DNA from: Obscuribacter phosphatis_A
GTDB lineage: Bacteria > Cyanobacteriota > Vampirovibrionia > Obscuribacterales > Obscuribacteraceae
Direction: 5' to 3'
Length of the DNA: 64,000 bases
NCBI GenBank assembly: GCA_017303615.1
Contig: JAFLCK010000012.1
Span: forward strand, 71,375 to 135,374
This document shows, piece by piece, positions 1 to 8,562 of this stretch (the first letter of the stretch is position 1; each line of letters opens with the position of its first letter). The translations under genes and the position numbers were made by a program. The notes beneath the pieces were generated by a model. That model worked only from the letters and a program-made list of their open reading frames with translations. It did not search any database and was not told where the DNA came from.

Positions 1-1325
1 TGCTTGAGCACATCGGAGTTGTGCATTGCCACCTGAAAAGCCTCTTGCACCTGTTCCTCATCTGTGCGGCCCAAACTCTTCAAGAAGTCAAATAGTGAAA
101 GGAACTTCTTCCCGCCCCTCGCCGAATAGGTCGCTACAGACGTCTCGGAACTGTTGACTTTTGCACCAAGTGTCACCGCATCGCCGGCGGTGACACCGGC
201 GTCAACTGCAGACCCCTCAAAAGTTGCGTTGGCATGGCTAGAAATGCTACCTCCAATGGCAGCATTTTTTACACTATGATTACTACTTTCTTCAGCATGA
301 CTATCGACATCAGAAGAACTCTCTCTATCGGTTGCAGCTTTCTTCCCTGCTGCAGTATCGAGGTTACCATCTTCTTTATCAAGACCGCATAATTCAGAGG
401 CTTCTACGCCAGTAGCATCCATGGCACCGGAATCTTGGCTCTCTTCGCGTTCAGAATATAACTGAGAGAGAGCATCTTCAAATGAAGAGCCCTCCTTTAC
501 ACTCGAAATTACAGAACGAGCATCAGTTATTGAAACTTTCTGTTCAGCCATCAATCCCTGCAATTGAAGAGCAGCATCCATAATCCGAGCGGAGACCTGA
601 TTTGATGAAGTCAGAATATGGCCTACAGGCAACTTCTTCATCAACCCCATCTCAAGAGCGCCAACTAAATCAGACTGAGATATGACTCCACAGAAGAGCA
701 AAAGTTCTCCAAGCCTCGGACAGCTTCGGCTAGGTAAATCGTAAAAGCCCTTCTCCTTAAGGTGAACCTCCACCGTCACTTGACGATTCTTCGCCTCCTT
801 AAGAGCCTCTACCGCCTGACTCTTACTGAGTTTTCCGTCTCTAATCAATATTTGAGCGTTGAGAGCGCCGGTCAATAATCCTTCGGTCAAAACGCCCGAA
901 AAAACCAATAAACGACCGAATGGAAGACCACTAGTCGTTGATTTCTCAAGAGCCGCCTGTAACTGCTCTCTGGTGGTGTAACCAGCTTCTATCAGCAGTT
1001 CACCGAGAGGGGTCGTATCCTGAGTCGCTTCGTGATTCCAGCCCAGCTTAAACAACGCATCGTCAACCGAAATACCGTCTCTGGAAACCATCTGCATTGT
1101 TTTTCTAGCCAGCTCGATATCGACAAGATTTTGCTTAATCAGGCTCTGGCAACGCAGGACTCCTTGCAAAACCTCCTCACTAAGCATCTCTGATAGCACT
1201 AGAACCCTTCCAAGAGGCAGGCTAGTCTCTTGCGCTATAGAAAGGGCTTGTCCTAAATCGCGATTGTCCAGAAGCCCTAGTTCAACGATAAAACCCCCAA
1301 GCTTCTTCTTCTCGCTGGCTTCCAT
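1..1325 (-). CDS. Tandem MshEN-like repeat protein (5' part, runs off window)
   Basis: The frame is open from an ATG at 1325 to the window edge, giving 441 codons with no stop. A GGGAG ribosome site lies 7 nt upstream. The first ~325 residues carry three copies of a ~100-residue unit. Each copy has paired motifs of the form LG-x-hh-h-x-x-G-hh-x-x-x-x-L-x-x-AL, for example PLGELLIEAG followed by PFGRLLVFSG, and RLGELLLFCG followed by LPVGHIL. This resembles the MshEN / type II secretion ATPase N-terminal domain, some members of which bind cyclic di-GMP. No GspE ATPase is visible here. After residue ~325 the protein becomes acidic and Ser/Ala-rich (linker), then a short KKFLSLFDFLKSLG helix begins before the sequence is cut. 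The repeat assignment is from motif pattern only, and ligand binding is inference. The key Arg of the RLG motif is Pro or Lys in several copies. Confidence 0.78.
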   Translation of the reverse strand, partial: MEASEKKKLGGFIVELGLLDNRDLGQALSIAQETSLPLGRVLVLSEMLSEEVLQGVLRCQSLIKQNLVDIELARKTMQMVSRDGISVDDALFKLGWNHEATQDTTPLGELLIEAGYTTREQLQAALEKSTTSGLPFGRLLVFSGVLTEGLLTGALNAQILIRDGKLSKSQAVEALKEAKNRQVTVEVHLKEKGFYDLPSRSCPRLGELLLFCGVISQSDLVGALEMGLMKKLPVGHILTSSNQVSARIMDAALQLQGLMAEQKVSITDARSVISSVKEGSSFEDALSQLYSEREESQDSGAMDATGVEASELCGLDKEDGNLDTAAGKKAATDRESSSDVDSHAEESSNHSVKNAAIGGSISSHANATFEGSAVDAGVTAGDAVTLGAKVNSSETSVATYSARGGKKFLSLFDFLKSLGRTDEEQVQEAFQVAMHNSDVLK

Positions 1326-1477
1326 AAAAATCTCCCGTGTGATCACTGCCACCATTGGTGGACCCCAATGGGCAATGTACCCAGGAAAAGAAAAAACAGA
1401 GCACTTTGCAAACCCTGGCAGTTGACAAGGGCAGACTTCAGAAATTCAGAGAATGTGGAATGGCAAATCAGTCAGTC

Positions 1478-1513
1478 AAAAAAAAAGAAATCCCCGGGAA
1501 TTTCTTTTTTTTT
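1478..1513. terminator. Palindromic A-tract/T-tract hairpin between divergent genes
   Basis: Nine A residues, then GAAATCCCCGGGAATTTC, then nine T residues, form a near-perfect palindrome. In either direction it reads as a stem followed by a U-run, so it could act as a bidirectional intrinsic terminator. It lies in the 345-bp gap (1326-1670) between two divergently transcribed genes, where a terminator is unexpected. It may end a short leader or small RNA, or act as an attenuator. A 7-bp inverted repeat (CCATTGG/CCAATGG) at 1353-1371 is the only other structure seen in the gap. Confidence 0.5.
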
Positions 1514-1670
1514 AGTTATGCGTTGACTCAGAACAAGCAAAAAGCGAATTTAATCTATCCCATTGAACTTTTTGACCGGAAAATCCGTCTTAGAAATATA
1601 GCCCGTCGAAAGAGACAGTAACTCTGCCTCGCAGCATTGCCACGCAGAAACATACGGAGGGAAATCGAAT

Positions 1671-2456
1671 ATGAAGCCTAACGCTCATCAGAAATCAAGA
1701 AAGAAAACCAAAAAGCCCAGCGCCCTTGAATATGTAAAGCGTTATATTGCCCAGCTACCAAAGAGCTATATATTCACCACAAGAGAGCTACTTCCCCTAG
1801 TTAAACGACGCTCAACCCTAGACGTTTATCTCTCTGCAGAAGTCAAAGAAGATCGTCTTGAACGCCTTGCCAGAGGGGTATTCAGAAAAAGTTCCTTCAA
1901 GAACAAGCCAGTCACGGAAGAAAGAATCGCAGCAATCAAGCGCATGGCATTCGCCGGCAAGCTGGCAACTACACCAAATTCAAGGATAGAACGTGAAGTG
2001 GAGAACAGCTTGTTTGAATCAGGCTATCCTGACTTCTCAATTCGCAGAACCCTTTTCCACACCACAAACTCAGATTGCGGGTTCCAAGCCTATCAGTTCA
2101 TAAACGGATCTAAAGACTTAGGTTACGGAATACGTTTGGCAGAAATTGCTATTTCACCAATCGGAAATCGGAAGATGGCGCTTGGCGAAACAAACGCCGG
2201 ACGCCAAATGCGCCAATTGTGGTTGCGTGGTGAAGATAGATGCGGCATTGAGGACATATTGGAGGTCTGGGCAAACTTGACCAATGCAGAAAAGATGGAA
2301 GTAACTGCGCTGAAAAAGTTTATGCCGCAATGGTTAAGTGATCATCTTCCAGAAGCTCCCAAAGAGGCGCTTCTGATTCTCAGCGACTCCTTGCGGTTGA
2401 AGAGAGACGGGAAAGACCGTCAATACAAGAAACCAGGCCGAAGAATACTAAGGTAG
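1671..2456 (+). CDS. DUF6088/AbiEi-like winged-helix protein
   Basis: 261 aa, ATG preceded by GGAGGG. The basic N-terminus (K/R-rich, residues 1-16) is followed by a winged-helix-like segment, residues ~18-75. Its layout (initiation of transcription from a 'FTTRELLPLV' helix, a serine/arginine turn, then 'RLERLARGVFRK') matches DUF6088 and the N-terminus of AbiEi-type type IV antitoxins. The rest (80-261) is an unrecognised alpha/beta region. No nucleotidyltransferase toxin (AbiEii) is adjacent, so this is either an orphan regulator or a DUF6088 protein with another role. The neighbour upstream is divergent and the one downstream is convergent, so it is probably monocistronic. Confidence 0.7.
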   Translation: MKPNAHQKSRKKTKKPSALEYVKRYIAQLPKSYIFTTRELLPLVKRRSTLDVYLSAEVKEDRLERLARGVFRKSSFKNKPVTEERIAAIKRMAFAGKLATTPNSRIEREVENSLFESGYPDFSIRRTLFHTTNSDCGFQAYQFINGSKDLGYGIRLAEIAISPIGNRKMALGETNAGRQMRQLWLRGEDRCGIEDILEVWANLTNAEKMEVTALKKFMPQWLSDHLPEAPKEALLILSDSLRLKRDGKDRQYKKPGRRILR

Positions 2457-2562
2457 TCGAGAAGCCAACCCAGTGAAGGACGGGGAACGCGCCAGCACGC
2501 TCAAACAAAAAGCGGACTCACTCAATAGGCAACAGCAACCAGGATCAAGTAGAAGCTTGCCT

Positions 2563-3129
2563 CTAAGGTCGCAATTTGCGATAAAGAACATGCTTCTTGA
2601 GAGGACCTGCCGGCACATACGGATGTTCGAAGTCATCCTCGGAACTGGTTTGCATGCCGAGTTTCTCCATAACCCGCCTTGAGCGCAAATTGTTTACTGC
2701 AGTCATACTAACTATTTCAGTTAAACCAAAGTCCTCGAAGCCGGCTCGCATGACTTCTGTTGCTGCTTCAGTCGCTAGACCCTTGCCCCATTGGTCAGAA
2801 GCAAGCCGCCAGCCTATTTCTACAGCCGGCGTAAAATGGGCATTGAAGCTTGGCACAGATAGACCGACAAAGCCAATGAAAGCGCCAGACTCTTTCAGCT
2901 CGGCAGCATAAAGCCCAAAGCCGTGCTCCTCAAAGCCACGCTCTATTCGCTGTATGAGCGCTTGGGTTTGTTCAGCATCGAGCCGGCGAGGGAAAAACTC
3001 CATCACCATTGGATCTTGATTCATGCGCGCGAAAGGTTTGAAATCTGACTTCCGCCAACGCCGCAAAATCAATCTTTCAGTTTCTAGTCCCAAAGGTTCC
3101 ATTGGACTCAACGGACTGAAAATGCTCAT
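2563..3129 (-). CDS. GNAT family N-acetyltransferase (RimJ/RimL type)
   Basis: 188 aa from the ATG at 3129, which has AGGGAG 6 nt upstream. A longer reading from 3180 lacks a ribosome site. 'LETERLILRRW' at the N-terminus is the typical opening strand of the RimJ/RimL/ribosomal-protein-acetyltransferase subgroup. The acetyl-CoA loop region is 'WGKGLATEAA' and the C-terminal part 'NLRSRRVMEKLGM' is the usual N-x-x-S-xx-VmeKlGm signature. It should transfer acetyl from acetyl-CoA to an amine, and the substrate cannot be read from the sequence. It converges on the DUF6088-like gene. Confidence 0.9.
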   Translation of the reverse strand: MSIFSPLSPMEPLGLETERLILRRWRKSDFKPFARMNQDPMVMEFFPRRLDAEQTQALIQRIERGFEEHGFGLYAAELKESGAFIGFVGLSVPSFNAHFTPAVEIGWRLASDQWGKGLATEAATEVMRAGFEDFGLTEIVSMTAVNNLRSRRVMEKLGMQTSSEDDFEHPYVPAGPLKKHVLYRKLRP

Positions 3130-3357
3130 ATTCTCCCTTTGCAATTCGTTCGACCAAGTTGCAGCTATAAAGCCAGACAAGTTTCCCTTATCTTAGCCCA
3201 GCCAAGCAAATCAGTCTTTACGAGACTTACATAGAGCCAACTTCATAAAGCCAACTTTGGACAGGTCAAGGCAGGGAATTGTGAATATTTCATGATTGGC
3301 TAGCTTATCAATGTTGTCAAGTGCAACAATTGTAATTGAGCTACCGAGAATAAATAT

Positions 3358-3963
3358 ATGCCAAACCCAGAAGAATCCAACAAATCTGAGAAATTTCTGG
3401 TTATGCTGCGCCTTCTCTTTTTCGCTTCCATTCTTATGACGGCATTTGCACTACCAGCCGTGCTAATTGTGCTTCAGGCTTCGGTCTGGATGTTTATAGT
3501 AGCAAAACTACCTGGAGTTTATTTCACCCTCAGATTTATGGAAACCTGCCTTTTCGTCGCCTTGATTGGGCTTTTGTCGATTGGCATAAACTGGTTGATT
3601 CTGACGATTAAGCTAAAAAGACTCGGCAAGGAGTACAAGGAATATAATCTGGAGTTACAGCGAAAGGCTGAAGAATTGAAGCAGCAGCGCATAGAAGAAG
3701 GCAGAGAGGACGCTCTTGAGATGAGCACACTTCTTTCGACCGTTAAAAGCATTTCGATACACTGCGCAGTCTATGCAACCAGCTTCTCGGTTATCTCTTA
3801 CTTTCTGCCAGGCAAAGTAGAGTTCAGCGGCGCGATGCCGTTCGCCTGCGCTATTCTTCTAATGGTGAGCACAAGAGAAATATACACTCGCTCAAGCGTC
3901 CTCTTTATGAATATCTTGACCAGCCGAATGAAGCAGCAATACGAAGGCTCGAGCAAAACCTAA
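3358..3963 (+). CDS. Membrane protein of unknown family, four predicted helices
   Basis: 201 aa with no family recognised. Hydrophobic segments lie at about 17-50, 63-85, 133-150 and 157-171. They flank a charged, coiled-coil-like stretch (86-125, rich in K, E, Q, R) which would sit on one side of the membrane. The ribosome site is weak (CGAGA). It sits alone between a convergent acetyltransferase promoter region and the aminotransferase gene. Confidence 0.7.
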   Translation: MPNPEESNKSEKFLVMLRLLFFASILMTAFALPAVLIVLQASVWMFIVAKLPGVYFTLRFMETCLFVALIGLLSIGINWLILTIKLKRLGKEYKEYNLELQRKAEELKQQRIEEGREDALEMSTLLSTVKSISIHCAVYATSFSVISYFLPGKVEFSGAMPFACAILLMVSTREIYTRSSVLFMNILTSRMKQQYEGSSKT

Positions 3964-4116
3964 GTAGCCCCTTAAGGAGTCTCATCCAACTAAGCAGATG
4001 AGCCGGACTTGTCTCGCATTTACAAGATCGGCCGCACTGAATCGAAAGAGTCACTTAACTTGCTTAACCGGTCGGGCGATACGCGCTTAGAATTGATGCG
4101 ACTGGGCAAGGAATAA

Positions 4117-5319
4117 GTGAAGCGACCAATAACAGCGAAAATGAGTCCCAGAGAAGAACTATTCCCAGGTCTACGCAGTAAATATTACTTCAATTATGGC
4201 GGGCAAGGCGTCATGAGTGAAAGTACTCTTGGCGCGATTATTGACGCTTACCGTTTTGTTCAAAGCGAAGGGCCTTTCTCGACGAGCATGGTGGGATGGA
4301 TAAGAGACCAACTCAACGATACGAGGACAAAGCTTGCCAATCGCTTTGGAGGCAAGGCTTTCTTATACGCTCTCACCCAAAATGTTACTGAAGCTTGCAA
4401 TATTGCCCTCTGGGGACTGAGTTGGAAGCCCGGCGACGAAATTATGATTTCGGACGCCGAGCATCATGGAGTGCGCGATGCCGTGCATAACTTAGCTCAA
4501 CGTTTCGAACTGACAGTGGCGGAGATTGCCCTTTCGAAACTGGATGGCAAGGCGCTCGAAGCAGAAATGGCGCAGAAGCTGAACAAAGATGGTCGCACTC
4601 GCATTTTCGTCTTTAGCCATGTCCTATGGAACTCCGGCAAAGTGGTCGATCTGCCGACCATAGTTGAATTCTGCCGCAATAACAATGTCTTTACGCTGGT
4701 GGATGGCGCGCAGTCGGCAGGAGTTCTGCCACTAGATGTGGAGGCTAGCTCGGTTGATTTTTATGCCTTCACTGGACATAAGTGGCTTTGCGGACCGGAA
4801 GGTACCGGTGCGCTTTATATCTGCGAAGACCTCATTGATCAAATTCGACCGACCTATATGGGTTGGCGCCACCATCTGCAAGGTGCAGTCAAAGGTGCCG
4901 AAAAGTTTGAAATCGCTACCTCCTCTTATCCTCTCTTGGCAGGATTTAGAGAAGCACTCACAGTGCCGGAAAGACTGGCAGGAGATTCGGAGCGATATGA
5001 AAAAATAATCGCTCTGGCTAAGCAACTAAAAAACAGGCTGGAAGATAACAAATTTAAAGTAGTACCAGGTGCTGGTCAATCGGGTTTGTTGAGTTTCTAT
5101 GTGCCGGACTACGCAGCAGAAAACAACCTGGACCCAGGCAAGATAACCAATTTAGACAATCTGGTCAAAACTCTTGAAGAAAGAAAGATCTATCTGCGCA
5201 GTATTCCAGAACCTAGATGCCTGCGCGTCTCGCTCCACTATCTGAGCGAGCAAAGTGATATTGATTACTTGCTCAGCGAGCTGCAAACACTCTGCAAGAG
5301 CCAAGAATTGACTCTCTAG
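4117..5319 (+). CDS. Class V aminotransferase (cysteine desulfurase-like, PLP-dependent)
   Basis: 400 aa, read from GTG at 4117 with AAGGAA upstream. An ATG at 4141 is an alternative. The fold-type I PLP signature is complete: the Schiff-base lysine is K222 in 'TGHKWLCGPEGTG', the pyridine contact is D196 with Q199 in 'VDGAQSAG', and the ring-stacking His is in 'AEHHG' (115-118). The pattern fits the NifS/SufS/isopenicillin-N-epimerase group. The catalytic Cys loop expected for a cysteine desulfurase is not evident, and no Suf/Isc genes are near, so an epimerase/lyase such as the EgtE-type enzymes is equally possible. Substrate unknown. Confidence 0.88.
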   Translation: MKRPITAKMSPREELFPGLRSKYYFNYGGQGVMSESTLGAIIDAYRFVQSEGPFSTSMVGWIRDQLNDTRTKLANRFGGKAFLYALTQNVTEACNIALWGLSWKPGDEIMISDAEHHGVRDAVHNLAQRFELTVAEIALSKLDGKALEAEMAQKLNKDGRTRIFVFSHVLWNSGKVVDLPTIVEFCRNNNVFTLVDGAQSAGVLPLDVEASSVDFYAFTGHKWLCGPEGTGALYICEDLIDQIRPTYMGWRHHLQGAVKGAEKFEIATSSYPLLAGFREALTVPERLAGDSERYEKIIALAKQLKNRLEDNKFKVVPGAGQSGLLSFYVPDYAAENNLDPGKITNLDNLVKTLEERKIYLRSIPEPRCLRVSLHYLSEQSDIDYLLSELQTLCKSQELTL

Positions 5320-5465
5320 TTTCCCAAAGGCAGAGCACAAGCAAGAACAAAAGAATCAGTTTCACTGCTCAACTCGAATCTTATCTAAAATCTTTATCTG
5401 CCATCTTGATCTGAAATCTTCTATTGGGGATCTATCAAGAATCTATAGGAACCTCTACCAAGCAT

Positions 5466-5933
5466 CTATTTAGCCACAGCGCGGCTCTCGTCGGCAGGCA
5501 ATTCAAAAACAGCCAAACCATCGATATTGACCTGGTTGGCTTGCCAACGCAGGGGCGGCACTTTGTCTACATTACTGATGGGCACTTGATCTAGTGGGCG
5601 CCCGTCCTTTGTCACCAGTCGCAGTTTACCCGGTCCGCCACCCTGGGTGGGTCCAGCAAAGAGCTTAGGATAAGCCAATACTTGTACGCTATAGCGACCG
5701 TCCGGGCTTTCGTACTTTCTTATGCAGGCAGCCTGATAATCAAATACTATGCCGCCAATCATGACGACGAACAGGCATACACCTAGCACGAGCAGTACGA
5801 TTTTGCCCGGTCCGACGCTAACTTTTGTACTTTGAGGGAGGTCTTGCGCTGATTCTTGAGAGAGCTCTTGGCTCTCACTAGCTGGCACTACCGGCGATGC
5901 CGGCTCGTCTTTCGACTGATCGTGACTGGACAC
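5466..5933 (-). CDS. Single-pass membrane protein of unknown function
   Basis: 155 aa, GTG start with GAGG upstream. Residues 1-42 are a Ser/Glu/Gln/Pro-rich cytoplasmic tail with repeated S-Q-E-L/S-Q-E-S motifs. Residues ~45-67 form one transmembrane helix (IVLLVLGVCLFVVMIGGIVF). A ~85-residue outside domain begins with 'YESPDGRYSVQVLAYPKLF', a pattern seen in secreted proteins of unknown function. The 5320-5465 gap downstream holds loose ATCT-rich repeats. Confidence 0.65.
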   Translation of the reverse strand: MSSHDQSKDEPASPVVPASESQELSQESAQDLPQSTKVSVGPGKIVLLVLGVCLFVVMIGGIVFDYQAACIRKYESPDGRYSVQVLAYPKLFAGPTQGGGPGKLRLVTKDGRPLDQVPISNVDKVPPLRWQANQVNIDGLAVFELPADESRAVAK

Positions 5934-6042
5934 CTTCTACCTCGAGAGAGTTGACGCCGAAAATCTGAACTACATCTCTGAATATATCAGGACGCTGCCA
6001 CAGTGTCTCGCGTCGAGGCGCACAAGTACGATTACTTTGATT

Positions 6043-6363
6043 TTAGTGATTATATAAAACCGACTCTTTGTAGAGCACATCATCTTGGAAAAGCCAGTCA
6101 TTACTCTTCCGCAAGAGGGCAATATCTCTAAAATCGCTGTCCGGGAATACCCGCTGTTCTACGGCCAGCCTAGGCACCCTGCCGCTTCTAAATCTATTGT
6201 CGTTATTCATTTTCTCGATGCGCTGCAAGACTTCCAGTCTTTCCTGCGCATTATTCAGTCGATTCAAAAACCGCGTAAGCGCGCTCATATTGCCGCTTTC
6301 CACTGACTCAGTCAGCTCACGAATTCTGTCATCACTAACCCGAGAGAGTTTTGCATCTGCCAT
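6043..6363 (-). CDS. Small helical protein of unknown function
   Basis: 106 aa from the ATG at 6363, which has a good GGAGGG 7 nt upstream. The in-frame ATG 15 nt further up would put the ribosome site inside the gene. It is highly charged and mostly helical: 'SALTRFLNRLNNAQERLEVL' followed by 'RIEKMNNDNRFRSGRV'. It has no signal peptide and no cysteine. No family was recognised. It is one of several short soluble proteins in the window that start MADAK/MAQRF/MSDRV. Confidence 0.65.
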   Translation of the reverse strand: MADAKLSRVSDDRIRELTESVESGNMSALTRFLNRLNNAQERLEVLQRIEKMNNDNRFRSGRVPRLAVEQRVFPDSDFRDIALLRKSNDWLFQDDVLYKESVLYNH

Positions 6364-6694
6364 TGGGAAACCCTCCATTCCGCCATCTACAAGCCCATAG
6401 TACGCCCTTGTAATAAGTCTTCAAGTGGTAAAAATACTAATGAAGCCTGAAAAGCAAATCACCGCTTGAAAATCAATTTTTAGCGAATAAATTAGTGTTA
6501 AATCTGACTGTTTTTGAAAGGAAAAAGAATCGAACTCGATCAAGCTAAAGCCGCTAAATAAGCCAGTTATACGAGCATTAAGGCAAGCCGGAAAGAGCAC
6601 TTGACAGCGTCAATGCTTACAGGCGATGGCTTTCCAGATTTAGAACCTTCTCTAAATCAATTTGCGCTGGCAAACAGCTCAGATCAAGTTCTTT

Positions 6695-7441
6695 CTACAA
6701 TCTTCCATTCAGTTCTTTTAGCCGCAAAGCCAGTGGTTCAATTTCTTCTTTTCTCTCCAATTGGCGAAAAAGATTCATTTGGCTCTTCAGCGCTTGGCTC
6801 AAAACATTCCGAGCCTGCCCATCTATACCGCGCGGTAAAGCAGCTTGCTCAGCCTGCAAAATCTTCACTCGAGCAAGCACGGCTTCAGCTAGTTCTATAG
6901 ACTCGCTTTGGGCCTGCTCGGCAAGACTGGGCTTAGCATGGGCACGATAAATTTCGCCCAAATTATTGAGCGCCCGCGCCAGAACCAGCGTTGCTGCCAG
7001 ATCTTTGCCCGCGCATCGGCGCCTGGCTGAACGAGCCGATGCCCTAGCGCAAGCCTCCGCCAAGCTATCCAATTTCATGCGCGAATCTAAAATTGTGCAA
7101 GTTGCTTCCAAATTAGCACAAGCAGCAGAGGCATCGCCCGGGCTAAGCTTGTCACCTTCAACTTCAGACAATTTTGCTAAATGCTGGTCAGAGCCCAAGT
7201 CGGCAAGATAAGAAAGCAAATACAATGAGCCCGCACCATTATCCTGACTCCACTGCTGCACCACCGGGAGTGCCGCAGTCTGCACCAGAGTGGCGGCTTC
7301 TAGATAGTTAGTCTTCTTGATTTGTTCGTCAATATCTTTGGCTAAATTATAGTAATGCCCATAGAGAAAAACAGCGCCCCCGACTAGCGCCACCAGAAGT
7401 AGTACCACCGCCAAGTGAAACTTCCATCTCGCCGCTTTCAA
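6695..7441 (-). CDS. Membrane-anchored TPR-like helical protein, coupled to J-like gene
   Basis: 248 aa. An N-terminal transmembrane helix (residues ~7-28, HLAVVLLLVALVGGAVFLYG) is followed by an all-helical Ala/Leu-rich domain with TPR-like spacing. 'LAATLVLARALNNLGEIYRAHAKPS' then 'LAEQAQSESIELAEAVL' is the clearest repeat. The start codon overlaps the stop of the upstream J-like gene by 4 bp (ATGA), so the two are translationally coupled and probably work together at the membrane. The partner and cargo are unknown. Confidence 0.7.
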   Translation of the reverse strand: MKAARWKFHLAVVLLLVALVGGAVFLYGHYYNLAKDIDEQIKKTNYLEAATLVQTAALPVVQQWSQDNGAGSLYLLSYLADLGSDQHLAKLSEVEGDKLSPGDASAACANLEATCTILDSRMKLDSLAEACARASARSARRRCAGKDLAATLVLARALNNLGEIYRAHAKPSLAEQAQSESIELAEAVLARVKILQAEQAALPRGIDGQARNVLSQALKSQMNLFRQLERKEEIEPLALRLKELNGRL

Positions 7442-8562
7442 TTGCGCCTCCGTTCATGTCTGTTTAGCAATTCCAAAGCCTCAACATTCTCACCGCCAAC
7501 ACCGCCTGTCGAGATATCCTCAAGCACACGACGTGCCTCCTTTAGAGAGGCACGGTCTGCATCCAACTGGCGCAGACGTTCGGCGCGAAAGTCATTTAGC
7601 TGACGCAGACGGAAAGGCGTATTTCCTTGGCTGCTTATCTCGTTATCTAACTCAGCGAGATTCGCCTCATTCTTCTTCACTGCTTTCTCAAAGCGGTCGA
7701 CAGCCGACAGAGCCTTTGTTCGCTCCAAAGCTTTCTGCCCATCTGATTGCCCATCTGCTTGCCCACCTGATGAGCCAAGTAAGGGCTGGTCGCGAGGCGA
7801 AAGACTTTGCACCGGTTGCTTTGCCGGGTTAGCGACAGTAGCATCGACAGTGGCATCGACAGAAACACTAGTATTGGCAGGTTCACTCGTATCAGTAGAT
7901 TCACTCGCATTAACAGGCACTGGCGGGCGTGTCGCCGCAGGCAGCGCCATTTCAATGGGCTTAGGGGCGAGTGTAAAGAGTATACGAAGCGACCCCCCAA
8001 CAAGAATAATCACGACGAAGAAAGCTAAAACATTGACTGCCACTTTGTTTTCTGCCGATAGGCGGCTGTAGAATCGGCTCACCTTACCGGCTTTGTCCGG
8101 CTCAGTGCCAGAGTTTTTAGCAGCAGCACTCTTGTCAGCAGTAGCATTCTTGTCACCAGCAGCACTCTCATGACTAGATGCTCGCTGGCTATGACTTTGG
8201 CTTGCATGACTCTGACCCTGACTTGTCTGACTTTGGCTTGCACTAGTCTTGCCAGAGTTAGTCTGGCTGCCATAGGTCTTATCACTTGCAGCAGCGCCCG
8301 CAGCGCTGCCCTCGCTGAGGGGCTTGCACAAGCAACCGGCGCCGCCGTGGTGTTCATTACTTTGATAGTGTTCTTTGAGAACGTCGCGAGCATTGTTAAA
8401 GCGCGCCATTTCTTTATCGGCGATCTGACGGTCTTCGACCCGAGCCTTGTCCGAATGCCAGAAACGCACCAAAACTTTATGGCGGGCGACAATCTCTTCC
8501 CAGCTGGCGCCAGGTTCTAAGTCTATAGCGGCAAGTGCCTTATGAATATGATTAGGCTGCAC
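7438..8562 (-). CDS. Membrane-anchored J-domain-like protein with HSD instead of HPD
   Basis: 374 aa, GTG start. Residues ~5-66 look like a DnaJ J domain: 'KALAAIDLEPGASWEEIVARHK' (helices I-II), 'RFWHSDKARVEDR' (loop) and 'EMARFNNARDVLKEHY' (helix III with the usual N-x-A-x-x-xL). The loop has H-S-D at 36-38 rather than the H-P-D needed to stimulate DnaK ATPase in canonical J proteins. A long Ser/Thr/Gln/Ala low-complexity linker (~75-160), a transmembrane helix (~170-195), a second Thr/Val-rich linker and a C-terminal coiled coil follow. It is probably a J-like adaptor or pseudo-J protein, and the partner is likely the coupled downstream protein. Confidence 0.72.
   Translation of the reverse strand: MQPNHIHKALAAIDLEPGASWEEIVARHKVLVRFWHSDKARVEDRQIADKEMARFNNARDVLKEHYQSNEHHGGAGCLCKPLSEGSAAGAAASDKTYGSQTNSGKTSASQSQTSQGQSHASQSHSQRASSHESAAGDKNATADKSAAAKNSGTEPDKAGKVSRFYSRLSAENKVAVNVLAFFVVIILVGGSLRILFTLAPKPIEMALPAATRPPVPVNASESTDTSEPANTSVSVDATVDATVANPAKQPVQSLSPRDQPLLGSSGGQADGQSDGQKALERTKALSAVDRFEKAVKKNEANLAELDNEISSQGNTPFRLRQLNDFRAERLRQLDADRASLKEARRVLEDISTGGVGGENVEALELLNRHERRRN

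Noticed and set aside
1355..1621. 88-codon plus ORF between the divergent genes
   Set aside because: TTG start without ribosome site, reads through the A/T-tract palindrome and has biased, repetitive composition.
2597..2911. Plus-strand ORF opposite the acetyltransferase
   Set aside because: Antisense shadow of a well-supported GNAT gene.
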